NCBI GenBank assembly: GCA_034008185.1
Contig: CM067082.1
Coordinates: 126,605,988 to 126,669,987, forward strand
Reading direction: 5' to 3'
Source: Gorsachius magnificus
Taxonomy: Eukaryota; Chordata; Aves; Pelecaniformes; Ardeidae
Length of the DNA: 64,000 bases
Program-made: the position numbers and the translations under genes
In this document: piece after piece, positions 1-10,150 of the stretch
How positions within the stretch are numbered: the stretch's first letter is position 1
Layout: each line of letters opens with the position of its first letter
The notes under the pieces: generated by a model
Databases searched by the model: none
Told to the model about the DNA's origin: nothing
What the model saw: only the letters and a program-made list of their open reading frames with translations

Positions 1-548
1 GGGTCATCTGAAATTTACATTTTTGTGATAAAATTATTGTGATACATTTTTAATTGTGATACATTTTTAAGGAAAGAGAAAAAGATTGTGGATCTTCTGA
101 GTTTAGAAAAATATGCTCCTCCTACTAGAGCATTCAGCTGAGACTTCTCCTAAGAAAAGCCACACCACACAAGTCATACAGAACAACAGAAGAATGCTCT
201 TTGTTACTGCTTAGGTAGGAAGTGAGATCTGTGCAAAAATCAGTTATTTGTCTTTTATGGTCAGCAAGATCAGTTCTGCTTAGTCATCAGGCCATTTCCT
301 CTTATTCTTCAGTGTCCTTTAGAAAAACAAGGGAAAGACTTATTATACCTGTGATTTTAGTTCACCTTTTAATGTATCCATATTTCTACTTTTTTTGAAA
401 ATAGTTGGATAACCACAGGTCTTTCAATGAAGTTGACATAAGATGCTGTATAATTGATGTTAGCCTGGGGCAGCAGATATGTGTATGCTCCTAAATGACA
501 TGGAATGTAAATTTATTTTTTCTGCTGCTCACAGAGCTACTTATTTAC

Positions 549-595
549 CTGAGCAAGCAATTCTGGTGTTTTAAGAACTCAAGCCCATTGTGAAA
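549..595 (-). CDS. LRRC72: LRRC72 coding exon 4 (leucine-rich repeat, part)
   Basis: This is a 47-base micro-exon on the minus strand. It encodes FHNGLEFLKHQNCLL plus two bases, with donor CTCAG|GTAAAT. In human LRRC72 the residues after LWLHHNK are LHGITFLTRNYCLTE (from memory), so K|FHNGLEFLKHQNCLL continues exon 3 well. The acceptor I chose (TATATGAG|TTTCAC) is the only AG that keeps phase 0 with exon 3. Its polypyrimidine tract is weak, and two better-looking AGs 6-9 bases upstream are out of phase. The next exon should start with the rest of an arginine or serine codon and ELYLNN-like residues. I find nothing like that in 1-540, so the gene continues beyond the left edge. Confidence 0.7.
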
Positions 596-1140
596 CTCAT
601 ATACACTACTGTACAGTAAGATATTTAAAAGCAGGTTAGAAATTCGTGGGGTTTATCACTTTTCTTGGTTTTTAATTACCAGTGGCGAATGGTGAAGGTT
701 TGGATTCAATTTAACCATTTAATAATGTATTATTACATAGTATAATGTATAATGTATGTGTAATATATATTTAGAAATTTCTAAATCAGATAATTCTACT
801 GTCAAGTAGATGATTTTGTCTAAGATATGATGTGCTTAGTCTTGGCTGGAAACTGTAGTGTCTGGAGATTTTGACAGAGCATTGTCTTAAAACCCCTACA
901 GGATATAATAAATACTATCATCTAGATTTGCACAGATGCAGAAAGTAAGGCACGTGGTTTATGTAACAGATTTAGGACCATACAGTGCACTGGAAACAAG
1001 AGAAATTAATACATGGGCCAATGTCATACTCTAATCACTTACCTGGAAATCTCCCTTAAATCGAACATATTTAGGTGACACAATGGCCTGCATAATGGCA
1101 GAAGATACCCCATAAAACCTAGCACTGCAGTGCTACCTCC

Positions 1141-1500
1141 TGTGTGAAATACCCTAATCAAGGAAATAAAGTATGCATGTGGGCAGGAGCATGACAAAAG
1201 AGAAAACCCCGGGAAAATTATATGTCACTCCAGTATGCATGAGGGCAAAAAGGAGCCTCAACCACCAGCCTGCCAGGAAATAAACTATGCATGTCAGCAG
1301 GGGCATGAAAAAAGAGCTATGCATTTCCCACAGTCCAGTCCTTTCCTGAAAAACTAGGAAACCCAGAAGTTTTTATAAGTATACCTTACAGCCATATCAC
1401 CCTTGGTCTGTTCCAGGGTACACTTGCTATGAGCCACACTGGAAACTGCTATCCCAGACCTCCGGTATCAGGCAATTTTGCCAATAACTTAGTGCTAAAT
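1141..1500. repeat. Possible LTR-like repeat segment with internal direct repeats
   Basis: A roughly 41-base unit occurs twice with few differences (1162-1202 and 1276-1316), both containing GGAAATAAA and TATGCATG. A shorter related unit (CAGTATGCATGAGGGCA) starts at 1231. The segment starts with TGTGTGAAATACC and later has TTTTTATAAGTATACC, which resembles a TATA box. This could be a degenerate solo LTR or a local tandem duplication inside LRRC72 intron 3. I cannot name a family and see no clear target-site duplication. Confidence 0.3.
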
Positions 1501-1793
1501 ATACTCGATCTTTCTTTTTATTGCTAAGGTATTAGCACAAAACCTCAGCTTCTTAAATACACAAAATCTATAAATGTGATGTCAATCTAACAGAAAATAT
1601 ATTAGCTTATACTCTGTAATGTAAACCAAAATATCTTCAGAACTGTCATATTTAAGTCAGTTAAATTTACCTGGAAAATAAAACCAATTTATTAGCTTGG
1701 CAATTATGTAATACTTTATGTTAGAAAAATTACAAAATAATAATCAGGTAGTATCGATGCATTGTTCTGCTCTTTAAAGGAATATCTTATTAC

Positions 1794-1863
1794 CTTATTG
1801 TTGTTAATCCACAAATACCTTAACCTATGAAACTGTGATAGACTTGGGATACTTCTTAGTCCT
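1794..1863 (-). CDS. LRRC72: LRRC72 coding exon 3 (leucine-rich repeat)
   Basis: This is a 70-base exon on the minus strand. The acceptor is strong: a 19-base T run on the minus strand (A run 1875-1893 on plus), then CCTTCCATCAG|. The donor is AAG|GTAATA. With two bases from exon 2 it encodes Q, then GLRSIPSLSQFHRLRYLWIN, then NNK. This fits the LRR consensus LxxLxxLxxLxxLxLxxNxL and matches human LRRC72 ([22 protein letters not shown], from memory) nearly position by position. The exon leaves in phase 0. This is the most diagnostic part of the gene in the window. Confidence 0.9.
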
Positions 1864-4800
1864 CTGATGGAAGGAAAAAAAAAAAAAAAAAAAGAGTAAC
1901 AAATTTCTTAACATTAGTGGTTCTTAATCACTTTATAAACAGTTCAATTTTTTATAAATAATTCTATGCAAGCACTAAAAAGCCACAGTTCTGTAGAAAT
2001 CATAGCAGGGAAAGATGCAAATAAGTAGATGGCAGAAACACTGTAAGCTTTCCACACACCCAAAGGCATAACAAAGCAGCAGGTGGTAAAGAAATGGGAA
2101 GAAACTAAGTGATACATCAATTTTTTTTTTTCCATAACAGCATTTATTTTGCCAGGGAGTGTAAGTCCTATGCACTTTGCAGTTTGTAGAAACTGCTCAG
2201 AACACAGGAGAAGTTTGGCATCCTGGGGACACAAAACTAAAAGAAAAATTGCTCTGAAGGTGCTGTGTAGATTGTCCAGCCGCAATGCCAGAGAAGCCAA
2301 CAGAAGAAAGACACCAAGCACACCCATGTATATGTCTTATTATTTTTCACATTAGTGTATATTGTGAAATCTTTTGCCTTTTTTTCATCCCTCTTCTCTC
2401 CTGTCCTCATATAAACTTAGTATTTATTCACATTAAAGTCTTGTTTTAAATAAAACTGCCGATCCACTGAGGCTGGAACTATCTCCTATGGGCTGGTAGG
2501 GTTTTTTTAATTGTGTATCTAGCATTTTGAGCTTGCTAGTGTATGATAAATAACAAATTACTTACTAACCAGAGCATTTTCGTGAGCTGCCGAGTCATTT
2601 TCACTAATTGCTCCTCCTTATTTTTCATTGCTTTAAATAAATGTTCTTGATTTCCTCTAGAATTACAGATGACCTTTTACATGACAAATTTTAATTGACT
2701 TTATAAAACTTTCCTTGTGGATTTTAACAGGTTGCAAGACTAGGGCCAGGGTTTCAGAAAGAATGAACAGGATTAATAGAAATTAACCTCACATCATCAG
2801 CCTAAAATGATCTGCCTGTTTTCCAACTGTGAAGTCTAGTCTCTAGTTTCTCATGTTTTGGGATTTTTTAGGTTTTTTTCAACAAACCCTCCAGATACAG
2901 ACAAAGAGGGAGTGGACACCTTTTCTGATCTTGTGTTTGAAAAAAAAATATCTGTTAAAAATCTTGTTAAAAATCTGCAAAGTTGAGGTGCTGTACTTTT
3001 AGTCTCCTGTATTTCTGAAAATCAGATTATCCCATGTTGCTACATTGTTAAACTGTTTATATGATTTCCTCCAATCATCCATAAAAACAAACCCTGCAAA
3101 TATTTATATCTACTGTCACAAGTAACCAGAAAATATGTTATCTCTATAATTCTTCTGTGCAGTTCTACCTGTACATCCCTGAACTACTTTTCAGGTAGCA
3201 AAGCCAAAACGTCTTCATATTCTTTGTCACTGCTGTTCTATACCTAGTTTACAGGTCTACACTTTAATTGGCTTTACTCCCTCTCTAGTAACAGCCTCAT
3301 CTTGACTATCTCTAAGCCTTGATCTGGTTTTTTTTCTGTTATTAAGGCATTTAATTTGCCCCAGGTAGAACTTAATTCCTCTAACATTTTAAAAGAGCCT
3401 GTCCCTTTCCGTATGCCTTGCAGACTTTGCATGTCTTTAACAAACGGATCCTTTTTGGCCGGCAGCACTCTTCTCCTACCTACTGCTAAGTTAATCAGTT
3501 TTCCCAGGATGACAGCTTTCAGTGTCCAAAAATACATTTTTTTATGTACCTTTAATAGTAGTGGTTTAAAAATACAAACTCATTCCCTCTTATTTGATTG
3601 ACTTTAATTATTATTTTTTCATTTTCTTATTTCAGCCAGCAGAAAATTATGTCAGACCAACAGTTAAGGAGGCATGATCTGATACTGAGATTGGCTGAGG
3701 TTCAAGGTTTATATAAATTGATATAGAATAAAAGGAATTCACTTCTCTCCAATCATCAAAGAAACCAGCTTGCATCATCGTTCTCCAAATGGTTTCATGG
3801 GAAGACAGATCACTTCTGTATCTGCCATCAGAACATTTCTTTTTATTCCATACCAAAAAATATTTCAAAGCCAGTGAGGGCAAGTATTTAAGCATTTAAA
3901 ATCACAAAATGTGTCTATTAAGAATGCATACACGATCTTAATTCTTTTACATGGACACATTATAATCATTTTCTTGTATAGTTTAGAAAATATACAGATG
4001 CATCTTGTAATTTTCTCATTATTTAAACTTGGCCTTAGATTTTATGTATGTTTTCTTCTTTCTAAAATATGTATCTTAACACTTTTGACAGTAACTATGT
4101 CTTAAATTTTCTTTTCACAAAGCGTCAAATACTTTCTTGGTGTAAATCAGGAGATGTGCTAAGAAATTTAAAGATACTAGCAGGCCTATCTTGATTTTCA
4201 AGACCACCTGATTTGCACTAAAAACAGTCTAGACAACACCGAAATCCCTTAACACCCTTTTTTTTTTTTTTTGTTGCATTCCTAGCACCTAGAGGCCTTG
4301 AAAACCTTGTCCCTGAATTAAACTACATTAGTTCTTTATATATGATATCAACTGTACAAACACTAGATGCAGTTGTGAGGCTGCAGACAGGTATGCAACA
4401 CTTGGAATTATGCCCTGGCCAGAAATTCAAAGTATGTTTTCCAAAAACTTTGAAGTATGCCCTGTCACGTATCCATCTTTCTATGGTAGCCTCTCAGCAT
4501 GTTCATCCTACAACATACACCTCTATCACCCTAGATCACCCACAGGCTCATGAAAGCTTTGCCTTCCTTCACTTAGCATGGTTTCTTCTCCTCATCTGCC
4601 CTACATCTTAAGCTGTTTCATAAAGCTCTCAGAGGAGATCAGGTCTCTGATCAGTACTGCCAGCCCCAAAGAAGTGTTCCTGTACTTGTACTCACTTCAT
4701 GTTGCCCTGCCCTCCTGTCAACTCTTTATAGTAGAGATGCAGGTAACTTCAAGGGTGCTACCAATGAGGTTTACTGTTGCAGTAAGAGATATCTTCAGGG

Positions 4801-5258
4801 AGGTCAGAAATTTGGCAGTTCTTAGACTGGGCAGGACCTGTGTTTTTTTCATTTGCCTTCTTGATACTCTTTCCACCCAGCCTGATGAGCCAGTTAGGCT
4901 GAGATCATCCCATTAAGCCTCACTCCTCTGCTCCCTGTGGTAGAAGTTCATGCATAAGTCTGTGAACTTGCAGACCCTCGAGCAATTCTGGGTGCTGGAG
5001 AAGGATTGTACATCTAGGGCCGAGGCAGTTAACTACTTCAGTTAACTAACTGTGACTATAGCTCTGCTGTGTATGTCAGTGTGTCGTTACCATTTCTTCC
5101 TACACAACATGTATGGACTACGTGTAAACACAATTTACTGTTATTTCACATGTAAATGACGTTCAGAGAGTATTTGATACAAAAAGCACTATGAAAGGTT
5201 ACCATTCACTGTGTGCTCTACTTTTAGTAAAAGCCAAGCAGAGAAACATTTTACTTAC
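1864..5258 (-). other. LRRC72: LRRC72 intron 2
   Basis: Non-coding interval between exon 2 and exon 3. It is AT-rich and contains poly(T) runs at about 2120 and 4260. It also holds several chance open frames. Two of these, at 3274-3537 and 3647-3895 on the minus strand, have unusual composition but no family I recognise. Both are discussed in the findings or rejected list. Confidence 0.6.
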
Positions 5259-5332
5259 TGTCCAGCCAGATACAATACTAGGACATCCACATTCCTCTTA
5301 AAGCCACAGATCTTCAGCTGTTTTTCTACTGC
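5259..5332 (-). CDS. LRRC72: LRRC72 coding exon 2
   Basis: This is a 74-base exon on the minus strand, with acceptor ..ACTGTCAG|GCA and donor ..GGACA|GTAAGT. It encodes AVEKQLKICGFKRNVDVLVL followed by YLAG plus two bases. This aligns with the human LRRC72 N-terminus (AVAEIQIRICHLKKDADVTELNLS, from memory): the conserved K-x-D-V stretch is followed by the first LRR beta strand (LVLYLAG). The incoming phase is 0 and the outgoing phase is 2, which fits exons 1 and 3. The frame is closed outside the exon, so a plain ORF scan misses it. Confidence 0.85.
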
Positions 5333-6379
5333 CTGACAGTATAAGTACATTTGTCAGCATAATATACTGCGTAATTACAGATTCATCACATTATAACATA
5401 TGCATATTCAGTGTCCAAATTAATATGCACACCAAAATTAATATATGCATCATAGCACCTCGCAAACTATAATGTAGTCCAAGAGAGAGAAAGAGATAAT
5501 AAAATAGCAGTCTCTACTTTAAATTGACAAAAATACTCCAACAATTATGTTACGCTTTTGCTAATTTTCAGGTAATTTTTCATTACTTGAAAAAGTAACG
5601 TCTGTTGACTGGAGAATGGGCTTCTCACCTAGGTCAACCAACCCAGTACAGGTGGTCAACAAGAAAACTGCTTTCCTTGCAATACAGTTCCAAATTATTT
5701 TATGCAACTTTATGCACACAACATTTTACAATCATGCATCCAGAAAACTCTGCTTGTGCATTTAATTTTGAAAAATGTAGACATGATTTTGATTTTCATA
5801 GTATAGTACTGATGTGCTATAATGTGTAAAAGCAACGAAACCTACTAATAGAAGGAATACGGATCTCAGTTCCTAGTGGTTGATAAAAAGTAAAATGTCT
5901 ATCAGAAAAAAGTGGTTGTACTACACCAGTTATTATGCCCAACATCATTAAGATCACTATTGTTTAAAACACAAAATTGTTTGCAATTTTGCAAATAGTT
6001 TGCAAAACTTTTCAAATACAAAATGGCTTGGAGGCGCCAACAGGCATGTCTGGAGTGGCCTATGTTGGCTGCACAACTCTGGTGCATTCTGGGCATATTG
6101 AATAGACATAAAATAACTGTGCGTACACTCGCAAATGTGCTGGATCTGCAGCACGTTCTGAACGGAGAATCAAGGAGCTTGCGGGGCTCGCAGTGCACAT
6201 GAGCTGCTTACTCCACACAGCTGATGTTGGGTCAGTGGCCATTTGCTCGGGAACTGGGTATGGCCAGGACCCTGACCACAGCTGTTAGGTAGGGCAAAAA
6301 CCCAGGACAAATGGATGTACTTTTCTTTCTACACAGAAAAAACCTGCAGATGGAACAAGGGGTGCTATTTGGAGAAAAG

Positions 6380-7270
6380 CAGCTGTGCGACATCCCCGGG
6401 CGTGCTGGTGTCTGTGCCCCGGGACTGCAGAAAGCGCGTGGCTGCCAGACATACCGATGGGGAACGCACACCTACTGCAGGGGCAGACATCCCAGACAGC
6501 CGCGCTCAGGAACACTGTGCCCCAAGATTTGTATTTCTCAGATTCCATTATTCGAGATCTCATCCCCTACCCGCCCCGGGAGCCCCTTCCCAGTCAGCCC
6601 CGGCTCTCCACCACACCACCCCGCGGCCAGAGGCCCTGCCAAGGCCTCAGCTGCTCTCGCGGAGCTCAGGTGCGCGGCTTCTCCCGGCCAAATCCTTCGC
6701 AGGACGGGCAGGCTGTCGCGCAGGGCTTGGGGCCGGCTGCCTCGGAGGAGCCGAGCCACCCAGTGCCGCCCCAGGGCGGACGGGGGCGGCGGGTCCGGCC
6801 CGCGCTGCCAGGCCGAGCAGGGAAGCTCAGCTCTGTGGGCCGCCGCGGGACGCCCCGCGCACGCCCTCGCTTGGTGCGCGGCACCCAGCTTTCCCCGCTC
6901 CGCCGCGCCCCGGGCCCGGCAGCGCGAGGGGGCGAGGCCAGCTGCGAGGGGCCGCGGGGGGGGGCGCCGGCGGGAGGCGGGGGAGCGGCGCGGGCCCTGG
7001 TGGCGCGCCGGGGCGGGGCGGGGTGAGGGGAGAGGCCGCCGCGCCGCTCACCTGCCCACCGGCGCTGGCGGCCGCCGCCATTTTAGAGTCGCGTTCCTAG
7101 GCGGCGGGGGGAGGGAGCGCGAGCCGCGGGGGGTGGCAGGGGCGGCGGCCCCAGCGCTCCCCTTAAGGCCGAAGTAGGGGCCTGAGCCCCTGCCGGGCAG
7201 CCCGCCGCTGGTGTTAATCCGGACGGGGCTTCGTGTCGGGTGGAGGAGGTCGATGGCGAGCGGGGGCAGC
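6380..7270. promoter_or_regulatory. CpG island, LRRC72 promoter
   Basis: GC content and CpG density rise sharply here against an AT-rich background, peaking at about 6,650-7,250. The LRRC72 start codon (7081, minus strand) sits inside, with an AAAATGGCGGC motif at the ATG. I see no TATA box on the minus strand, which fits a CpG-island promoter. SOSTDC1 lies downstream on the plus strand, and its human orthologue is recorded with a distal alternative first exon near LRRC72. The island could therefore be bidirectional, but no plus-strand exon can be confirmed from sequence. The long plus-strand frames through the island (up to about 288 codons) are arginine/proline/alanine-rich artefacts. Confidence 0.75.
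7052..7081 (-). CDS. LRRC72: LRRC72 coding exon 1 (start codon exon)
   Basis: The minus strand reads ATG GCG GCG GCC GCC inside the CpG island. It encodes MAAAASAGGQ and ends at a CAG|GTGAGC donor in phase 0. The ATG lies in an AAAATGGCGGC context, which matches the YY1-type motif often found at housekeeping transcription starts. The next exon on this strand (5259-5332) also begins in phase 0 and continues with AVEKQLKICGF, which resembles the N-terminal region of human LRRC72 as I remember it (QAVAEIQIRIC). The exon is short and alanine-rich, so its identity rests on position, frame and splice site rather than on conserved residues. The 5'UTR limit is not visible. Confidence 0.72.
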
Positions 7271-7373
7271 CGGGCGGCGACGGCTGAGGGGAATGGGAGA
7301 GGCCCGCTGTACCTCTGGGAAGTCTCCTGGGTCATATTCACCCACAGTCCTGAAAAAGTGGGCTGCCCTTTTT

Positions 7374-7392
7374 GGTTTGTTTGTTTGTTTAT
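7374..7392 (+). repeat. TTTG simple repeat
   Basis: Short run of GTTTGTTTGTTTGTTTA-type units just right of the LRRC72 CpG island. It has the appearance of an A/T-rich simple repeat or retroposon tail. Confidence 0.6.
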
Positions 7393-7399
7393 TTTGGGT

Positions 7400-10080
7400 T
7401 TTTTAAGCTACATTCCTGTGTGGGTTTGGGGTTTTTTCTTTGTTTGTTTTAGTTTTGGGGAGCATTTAGGTGCAAAGCATGTATGTGTCTGGGTCACCTA
7501 TCAGGAAAATACGTGTGACTTTAATGTACCCGTGCACATTACTCATTTGTAACTTGCAGATCACCTTGGTGCCTGAGGAAACACCTTCCATCCCGACTCG
7601 TGGAACGGGCCCGCTGCTGCGACAGGGTGTTGGATTGTAAAGTAACAAAATGTTTATGACATCCACATGTGCAAGCAACTGTGGCCATGTTATTTTTATA
7701 CCATTTGACTGCACGGCACAAACTGAAAAATAGAAAAAGTAATTTCCAGTGTGTGTGTGTGTGCACACTTCTCTGCTTGTAGGACAATACAAAATGTTTG
7801 ATCAATCTACAAGAAAAATATGTCTGAAAACTCGGAGCTTTATTTAGAATTTAATTTACAGAGAGTACTCAAGTTAGGAGAAATAGTCATTGCAAATTAT
7901 GTGCAACTGATATACAAAGAGCAAGAGTTGTGCGTGCAAATATATGAATAAGCTGTCCCTCATGGAATTAATTATGTGCATGCCTTTGCTTGTTCAGACC
8001 ACTGAAACTAGATGTAGTGTGTATGATGGAGGAATGGAACTACAATTCAAGTATTATATTGCAAATATCTAATTTTCATGGAAAAATTGTGTGGGTGGCT
8101 TCCATTTCAGCTAGGTAGCTTTAAACCTCAAATATGAAAGACTAGGCATCTTAAAATGGACAACAGAAATGCCTTAAATCACTTAGCCTCTAAAAATATT
8201 TCTAGAGTATTAAAAAACATAAAAAGAGGAAATGTACCAGAGAAGAAGAAACTGGTACAGAGATCTGTATTTTTTTCATTTTACATTCAAGTTCTGTGTT
8301 TTCTATCGAGATAAAGCTACTGCTTTAGAATTGTGAAAGGTGAGATGGTTATTAAAGAAGTCAACTTGAATAATAAAATTGTCTTATCAAGTAGTCCAGT
8401 CAACATGATATGACAAGCAAATTCAGTATGGAGAGAGAGGGAACCTCTAGAACATATTTTGTTGCATTCCAATACGGAGGTGTGACTTACTGGGTTGAGG
8501 TTTGTTTTGCTACGTTTTGGGTTTTTGAGGTGCTTGTCTCTGTTAATAAGCTACAGACTTAGTCTGGATGCTTAAATAGAGACTTTAAAATTCAGTAAAG
8601 TTAATATCTTTTTTTTTTTTTCTTTCTGCATACTTAAAATCCCCACTAAGTTTGAAGGAACTTTGGCAGAAAATTAGTATTTTTGTATGCAGAGTGAACT
8701 ATCACCATATTTTACACTGACTAGGTGCTGTCCTTTTCCAAAATTCGTAACCTATCACCTATTTAACCCTATTCCTGGATTGCTGTGCATGAATGAACAA
8801 ATGATCGCTTCTCCTTAGGGATATTCAGAATAATTACTTCCTTGCTGTACATGTTTTTCCAAAAAGTTCCTATTATACTTCTGTGCTAAAAATACTTAGT
8901 TTGCTTACACATGGATGGGCAGTTGCAACAAGACAATGTGATCTTTCAGTATGTGATAACAGATGACATGTAAATAGGGGAAAGCACAGATCTTCTGTTT
9001 TTACTGACAAAGGTGGTAGGACAGAAGAGGAGACAGTTCATTTTGTAAACCACCAGGACTGCAGATGCCTAGAGGAGTTCATCTGACCCACAGAGTAACA
9101 CCTTTTATTCCCTGAAGTACTTGAGAGGCCTCCTAGAGCATTTGAGTATGTCCATGCTTCAAGCCCACACCTTGGGTAGAGGGCATCATCACTGTAACGT
9201 TTTAGAGACCACATTACAGAAACATAGGTTTGCTTTGGATAAAAAAGCTCAGATTAAACCTCGTTTAAAATGTAACCTGTCTCTGTCCACATTGCAGAGC
9301 CCCTTTACGTGGGCTTGGATGCTCTCTAGTCCCATCTCCCACATTCTCCATCCTCTCTGGGGAAAATACGGTGGGAAGGGTTTTATCACAGTCTAGCAAG
9401 TTGACACTTGGACAATAATTAGGTGATGGGCTAAATCATTCTACTATTTTTTATCTTGTTTTTTGACTATCCAATTATTTCGATAGGGCTTTACTGAAAA
9501 ATCAGTACCACAGTGGCTCTTTGTAACTTAACCTGTTGTTCGATAGCTGTGAAAGGTGCAACGTGATAAAACCAATGTCGGATAAGTGATATTTGTAATC
9601 ACCGAAGTTTATGATCTTCAAAATTCAGTTGTTCTTTGCCTATGATGTTAGAACTATGTTCTTTATTTTTCAGGGTTTATATTCGATTTCTGTTTTTCAA
9701 GACCTGTATAATTTCTCAAAACTACAGTTTTGAAGGTCTCCATTTCTCTCTATATTATACTAGTAAGATTTTTGTTTCATGTGGTGTCCCAAACATTTGA
9801 AGTAAAATCTTATTTTCATTTTCATACAGATAGTTTAAACTACTTGCATATTAGTCTCACCTTTGTGGTCTTATAGGCCCCTGATTTGATGCTGAGTGTG
9901 TTTCAATGCATCTCCCTGACAAGGCCTGGATTTTTACAGCACATTTGTTTAGTGTAAAAAGAAAAATCAAATTTAAAAATGAAAAATAAAATCAATTAAT
10001 TAAATAAATACTTACCGAAGGTGCTGGGCTGTTACGGCTTTTTCACGAAAGGTATTTTTAAAAGCTGCATTTTATTTAAT
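7400..10080. other. Intergenic, no gene recognised
   Basis: AT-rich sequence with scattered chance frames of 60-110 codons on both strands. None has splice-site support, a recognisable domain or sustained codon structure. A short TG run occurs at about 7748-7762. Confidence 0.5.
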
Positions 10081-10089
10081 CAACTAATT

Positions 10090-10150
10090 TATGTTGGAAG
10101 GGATCTCTGGAAGTCATCTAGTCCAACCCCCCAAAGCAAGCAGATCTTAC
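10090..10150 (-). repeat. CR1 LINE fragment, minus orientation
   Basis: The stretch ATGTTGGAAGGGATCTCTGG followed by AAGTCATCTAGTCCAACCCC is the hallmark of the CR1 3' region read on the opposite strand. Only about 60 bases are recognisable. The 3'-terminal octamer repeats are missing, so this is an old truncated copy. Confidence 0.85.

Noticed and set aside
1944..2327. Minus-strand frame of 127 codons
   Set aside because: It is hydrophobic and Cys-rich with no conserved pattern. It lies in LRRC72 intron 2, with a T-run-derived start region and no splice support. A chance frame.
2570..2656. Minus-strand 87-base exon-like segment (GNQEHLFKAMKNKEEQLVKM...) with donor CTG|GTTAGT in LRRC72 intron 2
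   Set aside because: The phases fit exon 2 on one side, but joining its last two bases (TG) to exon 3 (A) makes a TGA stop. The acceptor tract is weak and human LRRC72 has no coiled-coil there. At most it is a cryptic or poison exon.
3647..3895. Minus-strand frame of 82 codons
   Set aside because: No family similarity, ordinary base composition and no splice-site pairing with LRRC72 exons.
4342..4916. Two plus-strand frames of 89 and 112 codons
   Set aside because: They overlap each other in different frames, match no family I know and lie antisense within LRRC72 intron 2.
6311..7177. Plus-strand open frame of 288 codons, with overlapping frames of 261 and 213 codons
   Set aside because: It lies in the LRRC72 CpG island. 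Three plus frames and several minus frames are open at once because GC-rich DNA lacks stops. Composition is Arg/Pro/Ala/Gly-rich with no domain.
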